DNA of 64,000 nt from Paenarthrobacter sp. A20 (GTDB lineage: Bacteria; Actinomycetota; Actinomycetes; Actinomycetales; Micrococcaceae), in contig NZ_JALJWH010000001.1 of NCBI RefSeq assembly GCF_024168825.1, positions 1,178,001-1,242,000 of the forward strand, read 5' to 3'. Below the pieces are notes generated by a model, which worked only from the letters and a program-made list of their open reading frames with translations, was not told the origin of the DNA and ran no database searches. Shown piece after piece: positions 17,740 to 25,343 of the stretch. Position numbers and translations under genes: made by a program. How positions within the stretch are numbered: position 1 is the first letter of the stretch; each line of letters begins with the position of its first letter.

Positions 17740-18707
17740 CAGGCGTAATCCTCGGGAGCAGGACGGTGGCCCGGGAAGATGTCGTCGAGCCGCTTGAGGG
17801 CGTCCTCGTTCAACGTGACGTCGAGTGCACGGATGGCGGCATCCAACTGCTCCTGGGTGCGCGGACCGACGATCGGTGCCGTCACGGCAGGCTGGTGAAG
17901 CAGCCATGCCAACGCGACATCACCGGGCGCGTGGCCGAGTTCGTCCGCGAAATCCTCGTACTGGCGGATCTGGTCCTCGTGCTTCTTGAGGGTCTCAAGT
18001 GCCCGGCCCTCGGCGCGGCGGACACCCTGCTCTTCCTTCTTCAGGACGCCACCCAGCAGGCCGCCCTGCAGCGGCGACCACGGAATCAAGCCAAGACCGT
18101 ACTGCTGGGCCGCCGGAATCACTTCAAGCTCCAGCTCACGCCGGAAGAGGTTGTAGATGGACTGCTCGCTGACCAGCCCGGTGTAGTTCCTTCGGCGGGC
18201 AGCTTCCTGGGCCTGGGCGATGTGCCAGCCGGCAAAGTTGCTGCTGCCCGAGTACAGGATCTTGCCCTGTTGAACGGCAACCTCGATTGCCTGCCAGATC
18301 TCGTCCCAAGGGGTATCGCGGTCAATGTGGTGGAACTGGTAGATATCGATGTAGTCCGTCTGCAGCCGCTTCAGGCTCGCGTCCAGGGCGCGGCGGATGT
18401 TCAGGGCCGACAACTTGGACTCGTTTGGACGGTCTGTCATGGTGCCGTACAGCTTGGTGGCCAGAACGGTCCGCTCCCGGCGCTCGCCGCCCTTCGCGAA
18501 CCAGCGGCCGATGATTTCCTCGGTCCAGCCACGGTGCTCGACTCCGCCGTAAACGTTGGCGGTGTCAAAGAAGTTGATGCCGGAATCCAGTGCGGAATCC
18601 ATGATCGAGTGGGCTGTTGCCTCGTCCGTCTGCGGGCCGAAGTTCATGGTGCCCAGGCAGAGACGGGAGACTTTCAGGCCGGAGCGGCCAAGATGCGTGT
18701 ACTGCAT
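17736..18707 (-). CDS. Aldo/keto reductase (Tas/YghZ-like)
   Basis: The 323-residue protein has the larger AKR layout: YTHLGRSGLKVSRLCLGTMNFG, FFDTANVYGG (catalytic Asp-Tyr), YIDIYQFHHID (active-site His), YSGSSNFAGWHIAQAQ, and LIPWSPLQGGLLGG. It is the second gene of the reverse unit, 32 bp after the first. Substrate unknown. Confidence 0.9.
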   Translation of the reverse strand: MQYTHLGRSGLKVSRLCLGTMNFGPQTDEATAHSIMDSALDSGINFFDTANVYGGVEHRGWTEEIIGRWFAKGGERRERTVLATKLYGTMTDRPNESKLSALNIRRALDASLKRLQTDYIDIYQFHHIDRDTPWDEIWQAIEVAVQQGKILYSGSSNFAGWHIAQAQEAARRRNYTGLVSEQSIYNLFRRELELEVIPAAQQYGLGLIPWSPLQGGLLGGVLKKEEQGVRRAEGRALETLKKHEDQIRQYEDFADELGHAPGDVALAWLLHQPAVTAPIVGPRTQEQLDAAIRALDVTLNEDALKRLDDIFPGHRPAPEDYAW

Positions 18708-18739
18708 GGCTGTTGAGTCCTTTGCTGTTGTTCGGGAGC

Positions 18740-19561
18740 TTAGAGCTGGGTGAAGGCGGCGACGGCGGGATCGGAACCGATGCGGGCACCCGCCTCCAGT
18801 GCCGTGATGGCTGCCAGTTCGGAATCGGTGAGGCTGAGGTCGGCTGCCCCGAAGTTCTCGCGCATGCGGGTGGAGTCTGCGGACTTGGGGATCACGATGG
18901 TTCCCTGGGCGAGGTGCCAGGCCAGGATCACCTGTGCAGGGCTGGTGCCGTGGGCAGCTGCAACGAGTGCCACCTGTTCGGCATTCAGGTCCTTGCCTTG
19001 GCCGAGCGGGCTGTACGCTTCAACAGCGATTCCCAGATCACGGCACTTGCTGGCCAGTTCGCCCTGCTGGAAAGTCGGGTGGACTTCGATCTGGTTCACG
19101 GCAGGCACCACCTCTGCCTCCTTGAGAAGCGTGTCCACGTGGTCGGAGAGGAAGTTGGAGATGCCGATGGCCCGGATCTGCTTGTCCTGGTACAGCTCCT
19201 CCATCTCCTTCCAGGCCTGCGTGAAGAGGCCCTGCGATGGTACGGGCCAGTGGATCAAGTAGAGGTCGATGACCTCAAGGCCCAAGGCGTCCCGGCTGCG
19301 CTGGAAGGCATCATGCGCGTCGCCTTGCTCGCCGTTGCGGAGTTTGGTGGTGATGAAAAGTTCTTCGCGGGGAATTCCCGAGGCTGCGACGGCGGCGCCA
19401 ACACCGGCTTCGTTTCGGTAGGCGGCCGCGGTGTCGATGTGACGGTAGCCGGCTTCCAAAGCATCTTCCACGACCTTCTGCGTTTCGTCGGCAGGTACTT
19501 GGAAGACACCAAATCCGAGCTGGGGGATGGTGACGCCGTTATTCAATGTCAGCTCTGGCAT
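18740..19561 (-). CDS. Aldo/keto reductase (AKR5-like)
   Basis: The 273-residue enzyme shows IPQLGFGVFQV, GYRHIDTAAAYRNEAGVG, LYLIHWPVPSQG and IGISNFLSDHVDTLL, then the NADPH segment IPKSADSTRMRENFG. It heads the five-gene reverse unit (three aldo/keto reductases, an epimerase and a lactonase) and is divergent from an XRE-type regulator. It resembles the other short reductase at 15872, so one may be a duplicate. Confidence 0.9.
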   Translation of the reverse strand: MPELTLNNGVTIPQLGFGVFQVPADETQKVVEDALEAGYRHIDTAAAYRNEAGVGAAVAASGIPREELFITTKLRNGEQGDAHDAFQRSRDALGLEVIDLYLIHWPVPSQGLFTQAWKEMEELYQDKQIRAIGISNFLSDHVDTLLKEAEVVPAVNQIEVHPTFQQGELASKCRDLGIAVEAYSPLGQGKDLNAEQVALVAAAHGTSPAQVILAWHLAQGTIVIPKSADSTRMRENFGAADLSLTDSELAAITALEAGARIGSDPAVAAFTQL

Positions 19562-19699
19562 GACAGTCTCCTTCGACGGGATGGCTATGGCGGTGACACT
19601 CCGTCTTCCTAGTTTCCAGAAAGCGTTTTCGGAGGCTCTGTACTGAGCCTATGCAGTTTTGGCGGCAGAGTCAGCAATCCAACCTGATCCTGTTTTTCC

Positions 19700-19716
19700 T
19701 AGGTCTGGCAGTCCTA
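19700..19716. promoter_or_regulatory. 17-bp palindromic operator candidate for the XRE regulator
   Basis: TAGGTCTGGCAGTCCTA is an odd-centred palindrome with 14 of 16 paired positions matching. It sits in the 201-bp gap between the reductase operon and the XRE gene, 47 bp before the regulator's start. Its position and symmetry make it the best candidate for binding by the XRE protein. Confidence 0.6.
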
Positions 19717-19762
19717 CCCACAATGATGGTTTTTCACACACCTGCAACGGCAGAATAGACGG

Positions 19763-20641
19763 ATGGGTCAAAGCGCCGAGTTCGGAAAATTCCTCAAAGT
19801 CATGCGTGCCCGCCTCTCACCCGAAGACGCTGGAGCGCAGGAGTCCAGCGGCTCCCGGCGCGTGCCCGGACTCCGCCGCGAAGAGGTGGCACGCCTTTCC
19901 GGCGTGAGCACCGACTACTACACGCGCCTTGAACAGGGCCGCAACATCCACCCCTCCAAGGCAGTCCTGGATTCCGTGGCACGGGCACTGCGCCTGGACG
20001 CGGGGGAGCAGGCACACATGATGGACCTGCTGGAACACTGCGCCAGTTCTGCGGGCAACCCCGGACCCGTTCAAAAGGTGAGGCCGGCGTTGCGGCAGTT
20101 GCTGGACGCCGTCGGAGATGTTCCTGCCATGGTCTTGGGCCGGCGGGCGGATGTCCTGGCCGGAAACCGGCTGGCTTATTTGCTCTTTACCGATTTCACG
20201 GCGTTGCCTGCGCCCGAGCGGAACCTGACACGCTGGATCATCCTGGATCCCTCGGCCGGGGCGCTGTTCAGGGATTGGAAGACCGTTGCAGCCGAGGCCG
20301 TTGGCGCGCTGCGCATGGACGTGGGCCGGCACCCCAACGATCCCCAAACCAACCAGTTGGTGGGCGAACTCGCCGTCCACAGCGAACATTTCCGTCAGTG
20401 GTGGGCCGGGCACAGGGTAGCCACTCGTTCCGCGGGGACAGTCCGGCTGCACCACCCGGTGGTGGGCGACCTGGAACTGAACTTTGAAACCCTGAGTCTC
20501 CCGGACGACCCCGACCAGCTCCTCCGGGTCTATTCCGCGAAGGCCGGTTCGCCGTCGTCGGACGCTTTGACGCTGCTCAGCTTCGGTGAGGTTGGGGCCG
20601 ACGCGCAGGCCCCCGAACCCGCTCGCCGAGATGGCACTTAA
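19763..20641 (+). CDS. XRE-family regulator, MmyB-type
   Basis: The 292-residue protein has an N-terminal helix-turn-helix (FLKVMRARLSPED..., RRVPGLRREEVARLSGVSTDYYTRLEQGR) and the C-terminal MmyB-like ligand-binding domain (DVLAGNRLAYLLFTDF, RWIILDPSAGALFRDW, HHPVVGDLELNFETLSLPDD). Such proteins are common in actinobacteria beside reductases they control. Its TAA stop is part of the TTAA that flanks the IS30 element just downstream, so the gene end was preserved on insertion. Confidence 0.92.
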   Translation: MGQSAEFGKFLKVMRARLSPEDAGAQESSGSRRVPGLRREEVARLSGVSTDYYTRLEQGRNIHPSKAVLDSVARALRLDAGEQAHMMDLLEHCASSAGNPGPVQKVRPALRQLLDAVGDVPAMVLGRRADVLAGNRLAYLLFTDFTALPAPERNLTRWIILDPSAGALFRDWKTVAAEAVGALRMDVGRHPNDPQTNQLVGELAVHSEHFRQWWAGHRVATRSAGTVRLHHPVVGDLELNFETLSLPDDPDQLLRVYSAKAGSPSSDALTLLSFGEVGADAQAPEPARRDGT

Positions 20642-21936
20642 TGCCAATGTTCGCGCGGCAAAGTCATAGGGTCGTTGCAACGCTCTGATTGATGGAGCGT
20701 TTCATGGTCAAGTTGTTTCCTTCGGGTGCGCGTGCCGAGTTTGTTGATTTGGTGTGTGCGGGGGTCTCGGTTCTTGAGGCTTCCCGGCGTGTCGGGGCGG
20801 TGCACGCGACCGGGGGAAACTGGTGGGCTCAGTCTGGCCTGATGATGACGTTGAACCGTGGCGCTGTCGGGGGTCTTGCCGATCCTGCGCCTTCGGCAGA
20901 GGGACCTGGCCGGGCCTTGGGTCTGGGCGAGCGGGGGATGATCCAGATGGGTGTTCTGCTGGGGCTCAGTTACGCCAAGATCGGTGAATTGATTGGCCGG
21001 GATAAGTCCGTGGTCTGGCGGGAGGTGAAACGGCACAGAAGCGCGGACGGGAAGTATTACGCCTCGGTCGCCCACGCCAAAGCGCACCAGGACAGGCGCC
21101 GGCCCAAACCGTTCAAACTCGTCCAGGACGAGGACCTCTGCCGGCTGATCGGTGTGTGGATGGATGACGGGTGGAGCCCGAAATTGATCTCCTCAATGTT
21201 GGCGCACTACTTCGTCGACGATCAGACTATGCAGGTGAGCCACGAGACGATCTATCAAGCGCTGTATGTCCAAACCCGCGGGAACCTGCGGGCGGACCTG
21301 GCCGAAAAGCTCAGCCTGAAACGCAAGCAACGCGTTCCGCACACCAGTGACCGCCGTAAGAACAGCCCTTACGGTGAGGCATTCAAGATCAGCCAACGCC
21401 CGCCCGAGGTCCAAGACCGGGCAGTGCCTGGCCACTGGGAAGGGGACCTCATCATCGGGACCGACGGGACCGCGATCGGCACGTTGGTGGAACGCTCGAC
21501 CCGGTTCACGATCCTGCTGCACCTGCCCGGGGACCACACCGCGGAGACCGTTGCCGCTGCGATGATCCGGGAGATGGCTTCCCTCCCGGATCACCTGCGA
21601 CTCTCGATCACTTGGGACCGCGGAACCGAACTGGCCGACTACGCGAAGATCCAAACCGCACTCGAAACGACCCTGTATTTCTGCGACCCGCACTCACCCT
21701 GGCAACGCGGCACCAACGAGAACACCAACAGGCTCCTGAGGTTCTGGTTCGAGAAAGGCACCGACCTTTCAGTGCACACCCCCGAGGACCTCCGCCTGGT
21801 CGCAGCGAAACTCAACCGCCGACCCAGACCAACCCTGAACCTCGAAACACCAGCCAACCGACTAAACCAGCTGCTACAAGCGGCCTAACCCCCAGCGTTG
21901 CTCCCACCAGTTGACTTTGCCCGCGGAACATCCGCA
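20642..21936 (+). mobile_element. IS30-family insertion sequence
   Basis: A 1295-bp element carries one IS30-type transposase. Its ends are imperfect inverted repeats: the left inner end ATGTTCGCGCGGCAAAGTCA (20647-20666) matches the inverted right end (21912-21931) at 16 of 20 positions, and the outer TGC/GCA bases also pair. TTAA is present on both sides (20638-20641, 21937-21940) as a likely target duplication. Joining the flanks recreates a near-palindrome, GATGGCACTTAAATGCCATC, matching the known taste of IS30 elements for symmetrical targets. The exact outer boundary could shift by a few bases. Confidence 0.85.
20692..21888 (+). CDS. IS30-family transposase
   Basis: The 398-residue protein has an N-terminal helix-turn-helix (LSYAKIGELIGRDKSVVWREVKRH), the IS30 sequence GHWEGDLIIGTDG with the first catalytic Asp, TWDRGTELADYAK with the second, and PWQRGTNENTNRLLRFWFEKG with the Glu. 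The frame is intact, so the element may be active. ATG 20692 is the first clear start; TTG 20689 and ATG 20704 are alternatives. Confidence 0.95.
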   Translation: MERFMVKLFPSGARAEFVDLVCAGVSVLEASRRVGAVHATGGNWWAQSGLMMTLNRGAVGGLADPAPSAEGPGRALGLGERGMIQMGVLLGLSYAKIGELIGRDKSVVWREVKRHRSADGKYYASVAHAKAHQDRRRPKPFKLVQDEDLCRLIGVWMDDGWSPKLISSMLAHYFVDDQTMQVSHETIYQALYVQTRGNLRADLAEKLSLKRKQRVPHTSDRRKNSPYGEAFKISQRPPEVQDRAVPGHWEGDLIIGTDGTAIGTLVERSTRFTILLHLPGDHTAETVAAAMIREMASLPDHLRLSITWDRGTELADYAKIQTALETTLYFCDPHSPWQRGTNENTNRLLRFWFEKGTDLSVHTPEDLRLVAAKLNRRPRPTLNLETPANRLNQLLQAA

Positions 21937-21962
21937 TTAAATGCCATCCCGCGTAGAGGGGT

Positions 21963-22172
21963 TCAGCGCTCCAGGCGGAACCCAAGCTTGATGGTCACTT
22001 GCCAGTCGGCAACTGCGCCGTCTTCGAGGTGGCCACGGATCTCCTTGACCTCAAACCAGTCCAGGTTCCGGAGGGTTTGGGAGGCTGTCGCGATGCCGTT
22101 CTTGATCGCGTCGTCAACGCCTTCGGTGGAAGTTCCTACAATTTCGGAAACGCTATATGTGTGGCCAGCCAT
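21963..22172 (-). CDS. Dodecin (flavin-binding)
   Basis: The 69-residue protein matches dodecin, which assembles into a hollow dodecamer that stores riboflavin or FMN. Family features are HTYSVSEIVGTSTEGVDDAIKNGI-like start, NLDWFEVKEIRGHL, and WQVTIKLGFRLE at the end; the Trp (W43) is the flavin-stacking residue. The start at 22172 is chosen as it gives the standard dodecin N-terminus. Confidence 0.93.
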   Translation of the reverse strand: MAGHTYSVSEIVGTSTEGVDDAIKNGIATASQTLRNLDWFEVKEIRGHLEDGAVADWQVTIKLGFRLER

Positions 22173-22358
22173 GGTGCTCCTCATCATCGGTCCCTGAATC
22201 TCTGGAAACCGGCCCGCAGGGCAGGCCGTCCATGCAGATTAGCCCACTGATGTCCGTGCGGCCAGAGTCCCGTTGGCCCGGCTTTCGCCCCAGTCCTTGC
22301 TGGTGAGTGTAGATTTCTTGCAGCAGCACCCAGCGAATCCCCACAACCAGGAGTACTC

Positions 22359-22790
22359 ATGTCAGAAGTTATTGTCGTCGGCGTCGACAACAGTGAGACT
22401 GCCAAGCGCGCAGCAGTTGCAGCAGCGAAGCTCGCCACGGCTCTCGGTGCCGAGCTGCACGTGATCAGCGGCTTCTCCGATGACCGCATCGAAGAATTCG
22501 GCAGCGGCAGCGACCGCATCACCGTCTCGTCGGCCGACTCCGCGGAATACGTCGCCCGCAAGGTTTCCGAAGAGCTGGACGTCCCCGGTGGCAGCGTCAA
22601 GTACTTCGCGGCCCGCGGCACGCCTGCCAACGCCCTGATCAACTACGCAGAGACCAACAACGCCTCGCTGATCGTGGTGGGGAACAAGCGCATGAAGGGC
22701 CTGGGCCGTGTCCTGGGCAGCATCGCCAACAGCGTGGCACACGGTGCCCCGTGCGACGTTTACATCGTCAACACGGACGTGGACGCGTAG
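22359..22790 (+). CDS. Universal stress protein (UspA family)
   Basis: The 143-residue single-domain UspA protein begins VIVVGVDNSETAKRAAVAAAKLA and ends with the ATP-binding loop VVGNKRMKGLGRVLGSIANSVAHGAPCDVYIV, where the G-2x-G-9x-G(S/T) pattern is present. A strong hairpin terminator follows. It is a soluble stress or nucleotide-responsive protein of unknown partner. Confidence 0.93.
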   Translation: MSEVIVVGVDNSETAKRAAVAAAKLATALGAELHVISGFSDDRIEEFGSGSDRITVSSADSAEYVARKVSEELDVPGGSVKYFAARGTPANALINYAETNNASLIVVGNKRMKGLGRVLGSIANSVAHGAPCDVYIVNTDVDA

Positions 22791-22806
22791 CCCACTCCCG
22801 GGAGGT

Positions 22807-22849
22807 AGCAGCAGGCGCCCTTTGAGCCTTCAAAAGGGCGCCTGCTGCT
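22807..22849. terminator. Bidirectional Rho-independent terminator
   Basis: Perfect 17-bp arms (22807-22823, 22833-22849; inner part GGCGCCCTTT / AAAGGGCGCC) around a 9-base loop lie between two convergent genes, the stress protein and the ThDP enzyme. Confidence 0.85.
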
Positions 22850-22871
22850 GCTCTGTTGGGCTCCAGGGCAC

Positions 22872-24548
22872 TTAGTGGCCCTGGAACGCCTCAGCCAGCC
22901 ACCACGAGCCGCCGTCGGAAGCGATCTTGGCGTCGATCACCAAGGGGCGGTCCTGCGATCCGGCTTCGTAGGCGGCGATCCACGGGCGTACTGCTTCGAG
23001 GTCGGCTACAGTCCGGACTGTCACCCCTTCGGCTCCGAATCCGCGGGCTATGGCGGCGATGTCCGTTTCCGGGAACACGACGCTGGAGAGTTCGGCATCC
23101 GAGTGCTCCGACGCGAAATGGTGGACCTCGGCCCCGTACGCTGCGTCGTTGTAGACGATGCACACCAGCGGCAGTTTCAGCCGGGCGGCCGTCTCCAACT
23201 CGCTGATGCCCATGAGGAATCCGCCGTCGCCCGCGCCGAGGACCGGCAATCGGTGCGGCTGGGCAAGCGCGGCGCCAATGGCCGTGTAAAGTCCCAGCCC
23301 GATCGCCTGGAACGCTTGGGTGAAGCAGAAACCGAACTCGTCCGGCACGGCGAGATACTGGCTGGGATAGCCCATGAAGTTTCCCGAATCGACGGCCACG
23401 ATCCGCTCCGCGGGGAGCATGGAGTCGAGTTCGCGGCTGAGGACGCGCGGATCGATGGCCGTGGCCGTGGACAAGTCTTCTGTCTCAACGTCCCGCCAGC
23501 GTGAGCCTTGCTTGATGGCCAGGGCGTTGGTTTCGGTGCGGTACTTCCCGGCGGGCTCCGGCTGCACGGCGCGCAAGGCGTCCAACGCGTCGGCGGCCGT
23601 CAGCGCCGAGTCACCCAGGAGCCCGAGGGTGATGGGCCGGTTGGCGCCCAACGCGGAATCCTCGACGTCGATCTGCACCACGTTCGCGTCGGCGGATATC
23701 AGCCGCCCATGCCGCATGGTCCACATATTCAGGGCGCAGCCCCACCCCACAATGAGGTCCGCGTCGCTGATCAGCCCGGCGGTCAGCGGGGAGGAGAAAC
23801 CTCCGGAGATACCGAGGTTGTGGGAGTCGCCGTTGAACAGCCCGTTTGCCACCGCGGACGTTGCCACCAGCGCCCCCGCATGCTGCGCCAGCTCCAGGAT
23901 TTCGTCCCGGGCGCCCCGTCCGCCGCGACCTGCCACGAAGACCGGCCGTTCCGCTTGTGCAATCATGGCGACCAGATGCTCTACGGCGGCAGCGTCGGGG
24001 CGCACTTTCAGGGGTTGAGGCACGACGACGGCACTCACGTCGTCCGCGGCGGTGGCACTTTGGACGTCCAACGGCAGGCTCAGGACAACAGTGCGGCGCT
24101 CATTCACGGCGGTCCGGAAGGCCCTGACGGTGTCCGCGACAGCTGTGGCGGGGGAATGGATCCGTTCCGCGACGGCGCCGACGCTGCGGGCCAAGGCATC
24201 CTGGTCGATCTTGAAATTGGACCTGATCGCGGCAGCCTGGGTGTCGGCAGTCAGGACGATCATGGGCGTGCGGCTCTTCGCTGCCTCCCCGATTCCCGTG
24301 ATGGCGTTGCTCAGCCCGCAGCCTTGGTGCGTGGTGACCACGCCAACCTTTCCTGACATCCGGGAGTAGGCGTCGGCCATGGTCGCCGCGCCGCCCTCGT
24401 GCCGCGTGGCGGTGAAAGGGATGCCCTCGGCCATGAGGGTGCCGGTGACGTCGAAATTGCCGCTGCCCACCACCCCGAAAACATGCCCGACGCCGAGCTT
24501 CGCCAGCGTCCTGCCCACCAGGGTGGAAACCCTCATCTGTTCACTCAT
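22872..24548 (-). CDS. ThDP-dependent decarboxylase-type enzyme, candidate isatinate decarboxylase
   Basis: The 558-residue protein belongs to the ThDP enzyme family that includes benzoylformate decarboxylase and acetolactate synthase. The cofactor-activating glutamate is E51 (TRHEGGAATMADAYSRM). H74 in TTHQGCGLSN falls where benzoylformate decarboxylase has its active-site His70. The ThDP/Mg motif runs from GDG (440-442) to N467. Its start overlaps the end of the isatin-hydrolase-like gene (ATGA). Isatinate is 2-aminobenzoylformate, an aryl 2-oxo acid, so decarboxylation to 2-aminobenzaldehyde is chemically reasonable; this role is inferred from context. Another aryl or 2-oxo-acid substrate remains possible. 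Confidence 0.85.
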   Translation of the reverse strand: MSEQMRVSTLVGRTLAKLGVGHVFGVVGSGNFDVTGTLMAEGIPFTATRHEGGAATMADAYSRMSGKVGVVTTHQGCGLSNAITGIGEAAKSRTPMIVLTADTQAAAIRSNFKIDQDALARSVGAVAERIHSPATAVADTVRAFRTAVNERRTVVLSLPLDVQSATAADDVSAVVVPQPLKVRPDAAAVEHLVAMIAQAERPVFVAGRGGRGARDEILELAQHAGALVATSAVANGLFNGDSHNLGISGGFSSPLTAGLISDADLIVGWGCALNMWTMRHGRLISADANVVQIDVEDSALGANRPITLGLLGDSALTAADALDALRAVQPEPAGKYRTETNALAIKQGSRWRDVETEDLSTATAIDPRVLSRELDSMLPAERIVAVDSGNFMGYPSQYLAVPDEFGFCFTQAFQAIGLGLYTAIGAALAQPHRLPVLGAGDGGFLMGISELETAARLKLPLVCIVYNDAAYGAEVHHFASEHSDAELSSVVFPETDIAAIARGFGAEGVTVRTVADLEAVRPWIAAYEAGSQDRPLVIDAKIASDGGSWWLAEAFQGH

Positions 24549-25336
24549 GCTGTTTCCGCCGCGGACTTCTCCACCAGCGCGTACACGCGGCTCGGGCTGC
24601 CCGTGCCGCCGACGATCGGCAAGGGAGCAACCACCAGCGTGGCGCCCGTGGTGGGAAGCCGGTCCACGTTCCGCAGCGAGGTGACGCCGTACTTGTCCGC
24701 CCCGAGGAGGAATGAGTGGACGGGGAACATCGGGTCCAAGCCGCCCGCCTGGCCGGCGTCGATGCCCACGGTTTCAACACCGAAACCGCTGATCGAGGCG
24801 TTGCCGGCGAGCCACTTGGCACCTGCCGCGGAGACCCCCGGTGTGTGGGGTCCGGCGTCGTCCGCGTTGACGAAAGCCGCGGCGTCAGTGCCGCGGGCCG
24901 CCCAACCGGTCCGGAAGATGATCCAGCAGTTCCCGGGGAGCTGGCCGTGTTCCTGCTGCCATTGTTCGAAGTGCTCCGGTTCGAGCAGGAAATCCGGGTC
25001 CGCGGCAACTTCTGCTGTCTTGTCGATCACGACAACGGGACCAACCAGGCGCTGTGGCTCGATCTGGTCCACGGACTTGCCGTCCTTGCCCGTGATCCAG
25101 TGCACCGGAGCGTCCAGGTGTGTCCCGGCATGTTCGCCCACGGTGACGTCGTTCCACGCCCAGGCCGGTCCGGCGTCGTCGAAATTGCTCACCGGTGAGA
25201 CGGACAATCCCACCGTGTTCGCGAACGGCTGCGGCAGGGTCAGGATGGGGGTTTCGGAACTCAGGGGAGTGGTGAGGTCGATGATCTCCACCGAACCGCT
25301 CGAAAGGGCTGCAGTGAGCCCGGCCAGAACAGACAT
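24545..25336 (-). CDS. Cyclase-family metal hydrolase, probable isatin hydrolase
   Basis: The 263-residue protein belongs to the cyclase/kynurenine-formamidase family that includes isatin hydrolase. The Mn-binding motif HAGTHLDAPVHW (H69, H73, D75, H79) is complete. The aromatic-rich AWAWNDV just before it and the C-terminal FLLGADKYGVTSLRN resemble what I recall of isatin hydrolase. Isatin hydrolase opens the lactam of isatin to give isatinate. It lies between the FAD oxidoreductase (7 bp) and the ThDP enzyme (4-bp overlap), consistent with one operon. Kynurenine formamidase is the main alternative, but no kynurenine genes are nearby. Confidence 0.82.
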   Translation of the reverse strand: MSVLAGLTAALSSGSVEIIDLTTPLSSETPILTLPQPFANTVGLSVSPVSNFDDAGPAWAWNDVTVGEHAGTHLDAPVHWITGKDGKSVDQIEPQRLVGPVVVIDKTAEVAADPDFLLEPEHFEQWQQEHGQLPGNCWIIFRTGWAARGTDAAAFVNADDAGPHTPGVSAAGAKWLAGNASISGFGVETVGIDAGQAGGLDPMFPVHSFLLGADKYGVTSLRNVDRLPTTGATLVVAPLPIVGGTGSPSRVYALVEKSAAETA

Positions 25337-25343
25337 TGTTCTC

